Below, piece after piece: positions 8,953-17,267 of a DNA stretch of 64,000 bases. The notes beneath the pieces are model-generated. The model saw nothing but the letters and a program-made list of their open reading frames with translations. It was not told the origin of the DNA and did no database searches. The position numbers and the translations under genes were made by a program. Source of the DNA: Streptomyces sp. NBC_01235 (GTDB lineage Bacteria > Actinomycetota > Actinomycetes > Streptomycetales > Streptomycetaceae); the NCBI RefSeq assembly GCF_035989285.1, contig NZ_CP108513.1, positions 1,364,001 to 1,428,000 of the forward strand, written 5' to 3'. Every line of letters begins with the position of its first letter. Positions within the stretch are counted from its first letter, which is position 1.

Positions 8953-11489
8953 GCACCGCAGCGGACCGTCGGACCACACCTCGTAATCCCTTCCTGCTCA
9001 AACTGGCCTCGCTGGACGGCTTCACACCGCTGTACGGACGGCAGGCCGAACAGGCGGCGCTGCTGCGCATGATGAACCGGCTCGCCGTCGGGCAGCCCGG
9101 GGTGACGGTGATCCACGGCGTCCCGGGCACCGGACGCAGCCGCCTGCTGCGGCGGGGCATGGCGCTCGCCCGGGTCTCCGGTGTCCAGGTGCTGACCGCT
9201 CTGGGCACGGCCCCGTCCTCGCCCGCCCCCTACGCCTTCGTACGGCAGCTGCGGCCGGTCCGTTCCACGGCGGGCGGCCCGGCCCTTGCCGCGGAGCCGC
9301 CCGCGGAGGACTCGGTGCAGGGGTGGTGCCGCTCCCTCCTGGCCGCCGCGTCCCGGCCGACGCTCCTCGCCCTGGACGACGTCCAGTGGGCGGACCCGGA
9401 GTCGGTGCAGGTGATCGCGGGGCTGCTGCGGCGGCTCGCCTCGGCCCCGCTCGGGGTGCTGCTGACCGTCGCCGGCGCCGACGGCGAGTTCCCCGACACC
9501 TGCGCGGAACTCCTCGACCAGGCGGCCGTCCTACCCGACAGCCGAGGGCTGCTGCTTGACCTGGCGCCGCTCGGCGTGCCCGAGATCCACGCGATGTGCG
9601 CCGCGTCGGGACTGCCCGTCCCTGCGGCATCGGACGACGCCTGGTGGGAAGGCGTCACCCGGCTCACCCGTGGCAGCCCCTGGGTGACGCTGCGGGCCCT
9701 GGACAAGCTGCGCCGCGAGCCCGCCCTGGTGTCCGCCGTCGGGCTGCGAACGGCGCTCTCCCAGCAGATCGAGGCCGCGGACCGGGACCGGGCCACCGAG
9801 TCGGCCGCGAAACTGACCGCGGGACCGCTCGCGCTGATCCGCGGTCTCGCGGTCGGCCGGGGTCTGCTGCCGCTGGACCGGGTCACCGCGCTCGTGGGGC
9901 TGGACGAGGCCGAACTGTCGGCGGCCGTAAGGACGTTGCGGGTACACGGGCTGATCGGCCCCGGCGATCCCCCGCGGCTGCGGATGACGGGCTGCACGGC
10001 CGGGCTGCTGGCCGGTACGGACGGCGACGAGCGCAAGCGGCTGCACGCGCAGGCGGCCCGCTGGGCGCACCGCTGTGACGCCGACGAGGAGGCCCTGTCC
10101 GTCCTGCTGCTGAACACCGTGCCGTTGGGTGAGCCCTGGGTGCCGCCGGTACTGCGCCGCACCGCCCGCGCCCTGCTCGCGCGCGGCCGGCACGCCGAGG
10201 CCGCGGAACTGCTGGAGCGGGCGCTGCGCGAGCCGCTGCCCCTCGCGGAGCGCGCCGAAGTGCTGCTGGAGGCCGCCGAGGCGTACGCGGTGATCGCGCC
10301 CGAGGCGGCGGACCGCAGGATCGCGGAACTGCTGTCCGCGGCGCAGGTCCGACCGCATGTGCGCGCGGCCGCCGCGGACCTGCTGCTCAGCCGCGGCGAA
10401 CCCCAGGCCATGCTGCCCCTGTCGGCCCGGTTGTACGGGCCGCACGGCGCGGAACAGGCGGGCGTCCCCTCCCGGAGCCGGCCAACCGACGTCCTGCACC
10501 CGGGGGCCACGGCACGGAGTGCCAGGACGGCCGCCCATGGTGAGCTGGGGCCGGACACCCGTTCGGCCCTGCTCGCCGCGGAGGTGTGGCGGCGGACGGC
10601 GCGGGGACACGACGCGGCCGCGGTTCGCGCGATGTGCCTGGACGCCCTGCGGGCGCCGCTCGACGAAGCGCTGTTCCCCCGGTTCACCCTCTGCTGCGCG
10701 TTGTCCGTCGCGGACGCCCACGAGGCCGCCCGCGACGCGCTGGACGTGGCCCTCGCCGAGGCCGCACGTCGTCGCAGCCCCGCGCTGGTGGGGTGGGGGC
10801 GGCTGCTGCGCGCCCAGCTCAATCTGCAGGCCGGTGCCCCGGACACCGCCGCGCACGACCTCACCTCCTGCCGGTCCCTGGCGCCGCCGGAGGAGTGGGA
10901 TCCCACGCGGCTCACCCTGCTCCGGGCGATGGAGATCCGCCTGCTGGTGGCGCGGGAGCGTTACACGGAGGCCGGCCGACTGGCCGGTGAGGAGCTGCCG
11001 CCCGGTGCCGAGGAGAGCGGCCCCTGGATTCATCTGCTGTACGCCCACGCGCAGTTGTCTCTCTGCCAGGGACGCCCCCGGCAGGCACTGGCCGAGGCCG
11101 AGGAGTGCGGCCGGCGCGCGGCGGCCCGTGGGTGGTCGAACCCCGGCCTGGTGGCCTGGCGCTCGCTGGCGGCCCTGGCCCACCTGGGCTGCGGGGAGGA
11201 CGACCGGGCGGCGGAGCTGTTCGCCGAGGAGGCGCGGCTGGCCGAGCGGTGGGGCACCGGCTCCGCACTGGCCTGGACCGACCTGCGCCGTGGCCTCGGC
11301 TCCCCGGCGCCACGGGCGGCACGGCTGACCGAACGCGCCCTGCGCCGGCTGGGCCCCACCCCCGCGTCCCGGCGTTTCGTCCAGGCCGTCGTCGCCCGGG
11401 AGGCTGCCGGATCGCGCCGGGGGGGACGAGCGGACAGCGCGTCGCCGGTCTCCGAGACCCAGGACGGCGGCATTCCCATGGGCCCATGA
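8949..11489 (+). CDS. LAL-like ATPase/TPR protein lacking the LuxR HTH
   Basis: An 846-residue protein with the front part of a LAL regulator: LYGRQAEQAALLRMM, a P-loop GVPGTGRS at residues 57-64 (Arg63 in place of Lys), and a Walker-B segment LLALDDVQWADPES. A long Ala/Leu/Glu-rich helical region follows, as in TPR-like LAL middles. The C terminus ends in a short Gly/Ser tail, and no LuxR helix-turn-helix is present. I looked in the other frames near the end and found no displaced HTH, so this does not look like a simple frameshift. It overlaps the LAL gene before it by four bases (ATGA) and abuts the one after it. It may be a non-DNA-binding partner or modulator of the flanking regulators, or a decaying copy. 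Function is inferred only from architecture. Confidence 0.82.
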   Translation: MSTAADRRTTPRNPFLLKLASLDGFTPLYGRQAEQAALLRMMNRLAVGQPGVTVIHGVPGTGRSRLLRRGMALARVSGVQVLTALGTAPSSPAPYAFVRQLRPVRSTAGGPALAAEPPAEDSVQGWCRSLLAAASRPTLLALDDVQWADPESVQVIAGLLRRLASAPLGVLLTVAGADGEFPDTCAELLDQAAVLPDSRGLLLDLAPLGVPEIHAMCAASGLPVPAASDDAWWEGVTRLTRGSPWVTLRALDKLRREPALVSAVGLRTALSQQIEAADRDRATESAAKLTAGPLALIRGLAVGRGLLPLDRVTALVGLDEAELSAAVRTLRVHGLIGPGDPPRLRMTGCTAGLLAGTDGDERKRLHAQAARWAHRCDADEEALSVLLLNTVPLGEPWVPPVLRRTARALLARGRHAEAAELLERALREPLPLAERAEVLLEAAEAYAVIAPEAADRRIAELLSAAQVRPHVRAAAADLLLSRGEPQAMLPLSARLYGPHGAEQAGVPSRSRPTDVLHPGATARSARTAAHGELGPDTRSALLAAEVWRRTARGHDAAAVRAMCLDALRAPLDEALFPRFTLCCALSVADAHEAARDALDVALAEAARRRSPALVGWGRLLRAQLNLQAGAPDTAAHDLTSCRSLAPPEEWDPTRLTLLRAMEIRLLVARERYTEAGRLAGEELPPGAEESGPWIHLLYAHAQLSLCQGRPRQALAEAEECGRRAAARGWSNPGLVAWRSLAALAHLGCGEDDRAAELFAEEARLAERWGTGSALAWTDLRRGLGSPAPRAARLTERALRRLGPTPASRRFVQAVVAREAAGSRRGGRADSASPVSETQDGGIPMGP

Positions 11490-11542
11490 CGCTGCGCACC
11501 CGACCCACCCCACACCCACTCCCCGGCTCAACCACACCGCGC

Positions 11543-11549
11543 AAGGAGG
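11543..11549 (+). promoter_or_regulatory. strong ribosome binding site fixing the third LAL start
   Basis: AAGGAGG lies 8 bases before the ATG at 11558. It argues for that start rather than the in-frame ATG at 11486, which overlaps the stop of the preceding gene in an ATGA arrangement but would add a proline-rich leader ahead of the conserved LAL N terminus. Confidence 0.7.
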
Positions 11550-11557
11550 CCGCTGGA

Positions 11558-14440
11558 ATGCTGCTCGAGCGGCAGAACGAACTGAAAGAGGCGGCCGAGG
11601 CCCTTCGGCTCGCGGCACATGGCAACGGATCCATGGTCGTGATCAGCGGACAGCCCGGAAGCGGCAAGTCGGCCGTTCTGTCGGAGATCGGCGAACTCGC
11701 CGCCGGTCTGGCCACCGGCCCGACGGCCGGGTCGGTGGTGCCCAGCCGCCCCCTGGTGATGCGTGCCTACGCCGCCCCCTCGGAGCGCTCCTTCTCCCTC
11801 GGTGTCACCCGGCAGCTGCTGGAACCGGTGCTCAAGTCGGGTGCGTTCGCCGGCAGATGGTGCTCGGGACCCGCCCGGCCCGCGCTCGCCTTCCTCCAGG
11901 GCGACCCGGAGTCGCCCCGGCAGCACACCGCGACGACGGTACGCGCCCTGCTGGCCATGGTGGAGAACATGAGCCAGGAGCGCACACCGGTCCTGCTCAT
12001 CGACGATCTGCACTGGGCGGACGAGGGCACACTGGACTGGCTGGACCAGTTGGTGCAGCAGGTGCCCCATCGGGGCATCCTGGTCGCGGCGACCGTCTGC
12101 GAGGGAGAACCCGCGGCGGAGCCGCCCGGTGTGCGTCCGGTCGCCGCCGCCAAGCACATGCTGTTCCCGGCCCCGCTGGGCACGGCGTCGGTCGACGCCC
12201 TGATCCTGGAGCGCCTGGGCGTGCCGGCCGACGCGGAGTTCACCTCCGCGTGTCACGACGTCACGCGCGGTAATCCGCTGCACCTCGTGTCGCTTCTGCA
12301 GGAATGCCAGTCCCGCGGCATCGCCCCGGTGGCGGCCGAGGCGTCCAGAGTGGCCACGCTGGTGCCGCCCGCGCTGCGCCGGCGACTGCTGCTGTGTCTT
12401 CAGGAACAGCCGCCGTCCGTGCTGGCCGCGGCCCGTGCGCTGCAGGTCCTCGGGGACGGTGCCGATCCGCAGGTGGTGGGTGAGCTGGCCGGACTGGACC
12501 GGGTGGACCGCGAGGCCGGTCTCTGGCGGCTGCGCCGGCTGACGCTGGTCGTCCGTCAGGGCACCACCCTCGCCCTGGCCCATCGGGCGGTGCACGAGGT
12601 GATCGAGGACGCCATGCCACCGGGCGAACGCAACCGGCTGCACCTGAAGGCCGCCGCGCTGCTGCGCTACCGGGGCAGCACGCCCGAACGGGTGGCCGGC
12701 CATCTCCTCGCCACCACCGCCCCGCTGGACGACGACTCGGTGGCGGCGCTGCGCCACGCCGCCGAGGCGGCAACGCTGCGCGGCGCCCCCGAGACGGCGG
12801 CGCGATATGTGCGCCGGGCGCTGCGCGACGTACCGCCGCACAGCGAGGAGCGGGCCATGTTGCTCGTGGAACTGGCGTCCGTGGAGCGCAGTTTCGCACC
12901 GTCGGTGGCGGTCAGGCACATCACCCAGGCGTTCCCGCTGCTGGCCTCGGCCCGGGCCCGGGCCGAGGCGCTGCTGACGCTGACCCCGATGGCGGCCGGT
13001 GCCACGCTGCTGTCGCTGGGCGACGCGATGCGGCAGACGACACAGGAGCTGACCGCCACGGAGGCACGGCCGGCCGACCGGCGGCTGCTGGAACTGCGGC
13101 TGGAGGCCCGGCTGCACCATCTCTGCGACATCGATCCGTCGGTGCTCGCGTCGGCCGCGGACCGCCTGACCGGGCTGGGCGGACGGCCGGAGATGACGCA
13201 CGCAGGCCAGCGTGAGCTGCTGGTGGCCCTGATGTACACGGTGACGGTGTCTGCGGCGCTGCCCGCCGCGCAGGTCAGGAGACTCGCGGCCCGGGTGCTG
13301 GAACACGAGCCGGCGCGCGCGGCCCATGTGCACACCATGCTGCCGCTGGTGGTGCCGGTATCGGTCACCGCCGACTCCGTCACGGGACTGATGTCCTGGC
13401 TGGACACGGCCCTGGCCGACGCGGAGCGCCGGGGCGGACGGCTGGAGCAGTCGGTGGTGCTCAGTGAGCAGGCGCTGGTCCTGCTCGCCCAGGGCAGGCT
13501 GTCGGCCGCGCGGGAACGGGCGGTGCGGGCCTGCTCGGTGATCGGCCCGCAGGAGGCGAGCACGCTCTCGCTCATCGCCCTGGCCATGGTGGCGCTGCGC
13601 ACCCGCGAGCCGGAACTGGTCGACGGGCTGCCGGAGCGCATCCGCGGCGCGCACGAGAACTGCGTGCTGGCCGGGCTGCTCACCATGGTGCGGGGCATGA
13701 AGGCCGAACGGCGGCACGAGCCGGCCATGGCCGTGGAGCACTTCCTCGACGCCGAGTACGCCCTGGAGCGGGCCGGTTGGCGCAATCCGGTGCTGGCGCC
13801 GTCGGCGTACTGGGCGGCACGCACCTTGCACCGCGTGGGCGAGGCCGAGCGGGCCGAGCAGCTGTGCGAGCAGCACCTCGAGCAGGCGCGGGCCTGGGGT
13901 GCCCCGTCGGGTCTGGGCCGTGCGCTGGCGCTCCAGGCGGCCGTGACGGACGCGGCCTCGGCGCCGAGGCTGCTGCGGGAGGCCGCCGGCGTGCTGGAGG
14001 GCTCCGCCGATCTCCTCACGCGGGCGTCGGTTCTGCTGCGGCTCGCTGAGGCGGTGGCACCCCGCCATGCCGCGGAGGCGGAGGCGGCGCTGCGCACGTC
14101 GTACGAGTTGGCGGTGGACTGTGGAGCCTCTCGGATCGCGGCCCGCGCGCAGGAGATGCTGGGGCCGGCGGCGGTGGGTGTCCCGACGCGGGGGCGGCTG
14201 ACGTCGGCGGAGCGGATGGTGGCGCAGATGGCCGTGGAGGGCCTGACCAATCAGGCCATCGCCGACGCGCTCGGCGTCTCCCGGCGGGCAGTGGAGAAAC
14301 ATCTGACGAACTGCTACCGCAAGATCTCGACGTCCGGCCGTTCCGGGCTCGCGAGCGCGCTCGAGGATGCGGGCCTGTTCGAGCCGACGGGCGTGTCGGC
14401 TCCGCCCGCCGAAACGATCCGCCCCCAGGGAGCGGCGTGA
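11558..14440 (+). CDS. LAL-family (large LuxR) transcriptional regulator
   Basis: A 960-residue LAL regulator. The N terminus has LLERQNELKEA and then a canonical P-loop GQPGSGKSA; unlike the two genes before it, the Lys is retained. The Walker-B segment is PVLLIDDLHWADEGT. The long middle is helical and TPR-like. The C-terminal LuxR HTH (~residues 885-940) contains LTSAERMVAQMAVEGLTNQ and VSRRAVEKHLTNCYRKI. It is the last gene of the three-gene LAL run and converges on the thioesterase gene. It is a likely pathway-specific activator of the PKS and tailoring genes, and its canonical P-loop makes it the best candidate in the trio for ATP-dependent activation. Confidence 0.9.
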   Translation: MLLERQNELKEAAEALRLAAHGNGSMVVISGQPGSGKSAVLSEIGELAAGLATGPTAGSVVPSRPLVMRAYAAPSERSFSLGVTRQLLEPVLKSGAFAGRWCSGPARPALAFLQGDPESPRQHTATTVRALLAMVENMSQERTPVLLIDDLHWADEGTLDWLDQLVQQVPHRGILVAATVCEGEPAAEPPGVRPVAAAKHMLFPAPLGTASVDALILERLGVPADAEFTSACHDVTRGNPLHLVSLLQECQSRGIAPVAAEASRVATLVPPALRRRLLLCLQEQPPSVLAAARALQVLGDGADPQVVGELAGLDRVDREAGLWRLRRLTLVVRQGTTLALAHRAVHEVIEDAMPPGERNRLHLKAAALLRYRGSTPERVAGHLLATTAPLDDDSVAALRHAAEAATLRGAPETAARYVRRALRDVPPHSEERAMLLVELASVERSFAPSVAVRHITQAFPLLASARARAEALLTLTPMAAGATLLSLGDAMRQTTQELTATEARPADRRLLELRLEARLHHLCDIDPSVLASAADRLTGLGGRPEMTHAGQRELLVALMYTVTVSAALPAAQVRRLAARVLEHEPARAAHVHTMLPLVVPVSVTADSVTGLMSWLDTALADAERRGGRLEQSVVLSEQALVLLAQGRLSAARERAVRACSVIGPQEASTLSLIALAMVALRTREPELVDGLPERIRGAHENCVLAGLLTMVRGMKAERRHEPAMAVEHFLDAEYALERAGWRNPVLAPSAYWAARTLHRVGEAERAEQLCEQHLEQARAWGAPSGLGRALALQAAVTDAASAPRLLREAAGVLEGSADLLTRASVLLRLAEAVAPRHAAEAEAALRTSYELAVDCGASRIAARAQEMLGPAAVGVPTRGRLTSAERMVAQMAVEGLTNQAIADALGVSRRAVEKHLTNCYRKISTSGRSGLASALEDAGLFEPTGVSAPPAETIRPQGAA

Positions 14441-14491
14441 GCGCGGGGCGGGTCGTGGGCGGCGGGCGATCGCGCGGACGGGGGGCGCCGG

Positions 14492-15262
14492 TCAGGTGTC
14501 CTGGAGCGCGGCCTGTGCGGTGAAGTGCTCGTCGAGCACCTTCAGCACGTCCGCGGCACGGCTGTTGAGGTAGAAGTGGCCGCCGGGCATGACCCGCAGG
14601 TCGAAGTCCGCGGTGGTGTGCTTCTCCCAGTCCTGGGCCTCGTCGACGGATGTCTTGGGGTCGCTGTCGCCGACGAGCACGGTGACCGGGCAGCCCACCG
14701 TGGCGCCCGGAGCGCACCGGTAGGTCTCCACGGCCCGGTAGTCGCCGCGGAGCGCCGGCAGGATCATGCGGATCAGTTCCTCGTCCCCCAGCAGCCGGTC
14801 GTCGGTGCCGCTCATCGACTTGATCTCGGCGATGATGCCGTCGTCGTCACGGCGGTGGACGTTCTCGTCGCGGTAGCGGGAAGGAGCGCGCCGGCCCGAG
14901 GCGAACAGCCGTACCGGGCCACTGCCCTCGCGCTCGAACCGCCGGGCGGCCTCGAAGGCGACGAGCGCGCCCATGCTGTGCCCGAAGAAGGTCAGCGGGC
15001 GGTCGTCCCAGCCACGCAGGACCTGGTGCACCTGGTCCGCGAGGGTGCCGATGTCGTCGATCAGCGGCTCGTTGCGCCGGTCCTGACGGCCGGGGTACTG
15101 CACGGCGACGACGTCGACGCGCGGGCTGAGCGCGGTGGCCACGGGAAGGTAGTAGCTGGCCGAGCCGCCGGCGTGGGGGAAGCAGACCAGGCGGTGGGCG
15201 GCCTCGGGAGCCGGGTCGAACCGCCGGCACCACAGGCCGTCGTCTGCGGGGGATGCACTCAC
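14492..15262 (-). CDS. type II thioesterase
   Basis: A 256-residue alpha/beta-hydrolase of the PKS/NRPS-associated type II thioesterase family. The catalytic triad is visible: Ser96 in FGHSMGAL, Asp201 in GDSDP and His229 in PGGHFYLN. The N-terminal LVCFPHAGGSASYY oxyanion segment and the QYPGRQDR segment are also typical. These discrete enzymes hydrolyse aberrant or stalled acyl groups from carrier proteins. Here, with no TE domain at the end of the PKS, it could also take part in product release, but that is inference. The start is GTG at 15262. It is transcribed divergently from the phosphoesterase gene and convergently with the third LAL gene. Confidence 0.92.
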   Translation of the reverse strand: MSASPADDGLWCRRFDPAPEAAHRLVCFPHAGGSASYYLPVATALSPRVDVVAVQYPGRQDRRNEPLIDDIGTLADQVHQVLRGWDDRPLTFFGHSMGALVAFEAARRFEREGSGPVRLFASGRRAPSRYRDENVHRRDDDGIIAEIKSMSGTDDRLLGDEELIRMILPALRGDYRAVETYRCAPGATVGCPVTVLVGDSDPKTSVDEAQDWEKHTTADFDLRVMPGGHFYLNSRAADVLKVLDEHFTAQAALQDT

Positions 15263-15553
15263 GCTGTTCGTCCGTCCTCTGTCAGGGGATTGCGGTGGTC
15301 TGGATCACTGGCGTGCTCCTACGGGTGTGCCGCAACTATCCGGCACCGCCGGGCCGTGCAGGCCCTCGCGGCCCGAAGTCTGGTCGTTTCCCCCGTACTT
15401 GCCTCCGCGGGGCGGCTGTGCGTTGTGCGGCGGGAGGGCGCGGTGGCATAAAGCTGAGCGCCGGACGCGCATCCGAGGCGCCCGCCCCCAGCGAGGAGCT
15501 CCCATGCCCACCACCACGGATCCACGGCCCGCGACGGGCGAAGCACGAAAGCG
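15263..15553. promoter_or_regulatory. divergent promoter region, thioesterase / phosphoesterase-PPTase
   Basis: A 291-bp gap between divergent genes. On the plus strand, TTGTGC at 15423-15428 and CATAAA at 15447-15452, spaced 18 bases apart, form a plausible promoter for the phosphoesterase-PPTase pair. I see no equally good minus-strand element for the thioesterase. Confidence 0.35.
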
Positions 15554-16405
15554 GTGAGCGGTGTCCCGGGCAGCAGGCTCTACGCGGTCAGTGACCTGCA
15601 CGTCGCCTACGAGCAGAACCGCGCCGTGGTGCGACGGCTGCGCCCCTGCGATCCCTCCGACTGGCTGATCGTCGCCGGGGACATCGGGGAGCTGACGGCG
15701 GACGTCGAGTGGGTGCTGGGGCTGCTCGCGGAGCGGTTCGCGACCGTGGTGTGGGTGCCGGGCAACCACGAGCTGTGGACGCACCCCGACGATCCGGTGC
15801 CGCTGCGCGGTGAGGCCCGCTACCGCAGTCTGGTCGAACTGTGCCGGTCGCTCGGGGTGCTGACCCCGGAGGACCCGTACGTCCAGTGGCCCGGCCCGGA
15901 CGGGCCGGTGGTGATCGCGCCGCTGTTCCTGCTCTACGACTACTCGTTCCTGCCGCCGGGCGCCACCGGCACCGCCGATGCGCTGGCCCGGGCGGAGAAG
16001 GCGGGGGTGGTGGCCACCGACGAATTCCTCCTGCACAGCGACCCCTACCCGGACCGGGCGGCCTGGTGCCGGGCCCGGGTGGCGTACACCCGCGGGCGGC
16101 TGGACGCCTGTCCGCCCGACCTGCCGACCGTGCTGGTGAACCACTTCCCGCTGGTCCGCGAGCCCACCCGCATCCTGCGGTACCCGGAGTTCGCGCTGTG
16201 GTGCGGGACCACCGCCACCCACGACTGGCACCGGCGCTACCGGGCGGCCACCGTCGTCTACGGCCATCTGCACATCCCCCGCACCACCTGGCACGACGGG
16301 GTACCGCACCGTGAGGTGTCGCTGGGCTACCCGCGCGAGTGGCAGGCCCGCGGCATGCCCGATCCGTTGCTGCGCGAGATCCTGCCCCGGCGAGGTGCCC
16401 GATGA
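15554..16405 (+). CDS. calcineurin-like metallophosphoesterase
   Basis: A 283-residue member of the calcineurin-like phosphoesterase fold. The metal-binding motifs appear in order: SDLHVAY (D-x-H), AGDIGEL (GD), PGNHELW (GNHE), VNHFPL and YGHLHIPRT (GHxH). No signal peptide is seen, so it is probably cytosolic. It overlaps the phosphopantetheinyl transferase start by four bases (ATGA), so the two are translationally coupled. The substrate is unknown. A role connected with carrier-protein or CoA metabolism is suggested only by the coupling. The start is GTG at 15554, since the first motif begins about ten residues later. Confidence 0.87.
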   Translation: MSGVPGSRLYAVSDLHVAYEQNRAVVRRLRPCDPSDWLIVAGDIGELTADVEWVLGLLAERFATVVWVPGNHELWTHPDDPVPLRGEARYRSLVELCRSLGVLTPEDPYVQWPGPDGPVVIAPLFLLYDYSFLPPGATGTADALARAEKAGVVATDEFLLHSDPYPDRAAWCRARVAYTRGRLDACPPDLPTVLVNHFPLVREPTRILRYPEFALWCGTTATHDWHRRYRAATVVYGHLHIPRTTWHDGVPHREVSLGYPREWQARGMPDPLLREILPRRGAR

Positions 16406-17160
16406 CGTCGCTGATGCGCCGCCTGCTGCCGGACACGGTCGAAGTGACGGAGGTGCGCGGGGAGTTGTCCGCACCGCCGCTGTTCCCGGAGGAGCAGGCG
16501 GTGGTGGCGCGGGCCGTGGACGGGCGCCGGCGCGAGTTCGCCACCGGGAGGCGGTGCGCCCGTCTGTCGCTGGCCGCGCTGGGGCTTGCGGCGCAACCGC
16601 TGCTGCCCGGCCCGCAAGGAGAGCCCCGCTGGCCCGCCGGGGTGGTCGGTGCGATGTCCCACTGCGACGGCTACCGGGTGGCGGCGGTGGCCCGCGCCAC
16701 CGATCTGGCGGCGCTCGGCGTCGACGCCGAGACGGCGGCCCGCCTCCCGGACGGCGTCCTGGAGGCGGTGTCGCTGCCCGAGGAGCGCGCCGACCTCGCC
16801 CGGCTGGGGCGAACGGCACCGGAAGTGCCCTGGGACCGGCTGCTGTTCAGCGCGAAGGAATCGGTCTACAAGGTGTGGTTCCCGCTCGCCCGCCGGCCGC
16901 TCGGGTTCGAGGAGGCGCGGCTGCGCTTCACCCGGGAGCGGGACGTCGCCGGCGCGGTGTGCGGCAGGTTCGAGGTCAGGCTGCTGGTGCCGGTTCCCGC
17001 GGAGTTCTCGGGTCCGGTCGGCGGCGCCGGGCTCACCGGACGGTGGCTGGTCGACGAGGGGCTGGTGCTGACCGCGCTGGCACCCGTCGTGCGCCGGGCC
17101 GGTGACGGACCGGACTCCTTCGAGCCGGCCGGCCGGGCCGCGGTCCGGCACCCGGGGTGA
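16402..17160 (+). CDS. Sfp/Svp-type 4'-phosphopantetheinyl transferase
   Basis: A 252-residue transferase that converts apo-ACPs to the holo form using CoA. Motifs: a basic GRRREFATGRRCAR segment, then MSHCDGY, then the Mg-binding GVDAE with D108 and E110, and the signature FSAKESVYKVWFP at 149-161 with E153. This spacing fits the broad-specificity Sfp/Svp class used by PKS and NRPS systems. The ATG at 16402 overlaps the upstream stop; longer in-frame starts would run into the phosphoesterase gene. Given the many ACPs in the neighbouring PKSs, it is the likely cluster-dedicated activating enzyme. Confidence 0.92.
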   Translation: MTSLMRRLLPDTVEVTEVRGELSAPPLFPEEQAVVARAVDGRRREFATGRRCARLSLAALGLAAQPLLPGPQGEPRWPAGVVGAMSHCDGYRVAAVARATDLAALGVDAETAARLPDGVLEAVSLPEERADLARLGRTAPEVPWDRLLFSAKESVYKVWFPLARRPLGFEEARLRFTRERDVAGAVCGRFEVRLLVPVPAEFSGPVGGAGLTGRWLVDEGLVLTALAPVVRRAGDGPDSFEPAGRAAVRHPG

Positions 17161-17235
17161 CGGTTCGCCCCGGCACCTCCTGCCCGCCGCGTCAGCCCCC
17201 CGCTCCACGGGCCGCGGGCAGCTGCCGTGGGGCGT

Positions 17236-17256
17236 CGATCCGATGACGATCCGATG
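17236..17256 (+). repeat. 11-bp-spaced direct repeat at the start of the sugar genes
   Basis: Two copies of CGATCCGATG (17236-17245 and 17247-17256), one helical turn apart. They end where the GGAGAGG ribosome binding site (17256-17262) of the 2,3-dehydratase begins. They could be a regulator site or a chance duplication. Confidence 0.35.
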
Positions 17257-17267
17257 GAGAGGCAGCG

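Noticed and set aside
11490..11557. Possible displaced HTH of the middle LAL gene through a frameshift
   Set aside because: Frames after and around the stop encode only proline-rich sequence, and the next gene's ribosome binding site is here.
6316..14302. Long minus-strand open frames opposite the LAL genes
   Set aside because: They are Gly/Gln/Arg/His-rich shadow frames; the plus strand shows P-loops and LuxR HTH domains.
16311..17105. An alternative frame over the phosphopantetheinyl transferase
   Set aside because: It lacks the GVDAE and FSAKESVYK motifs that are present in the overlapping real frame.
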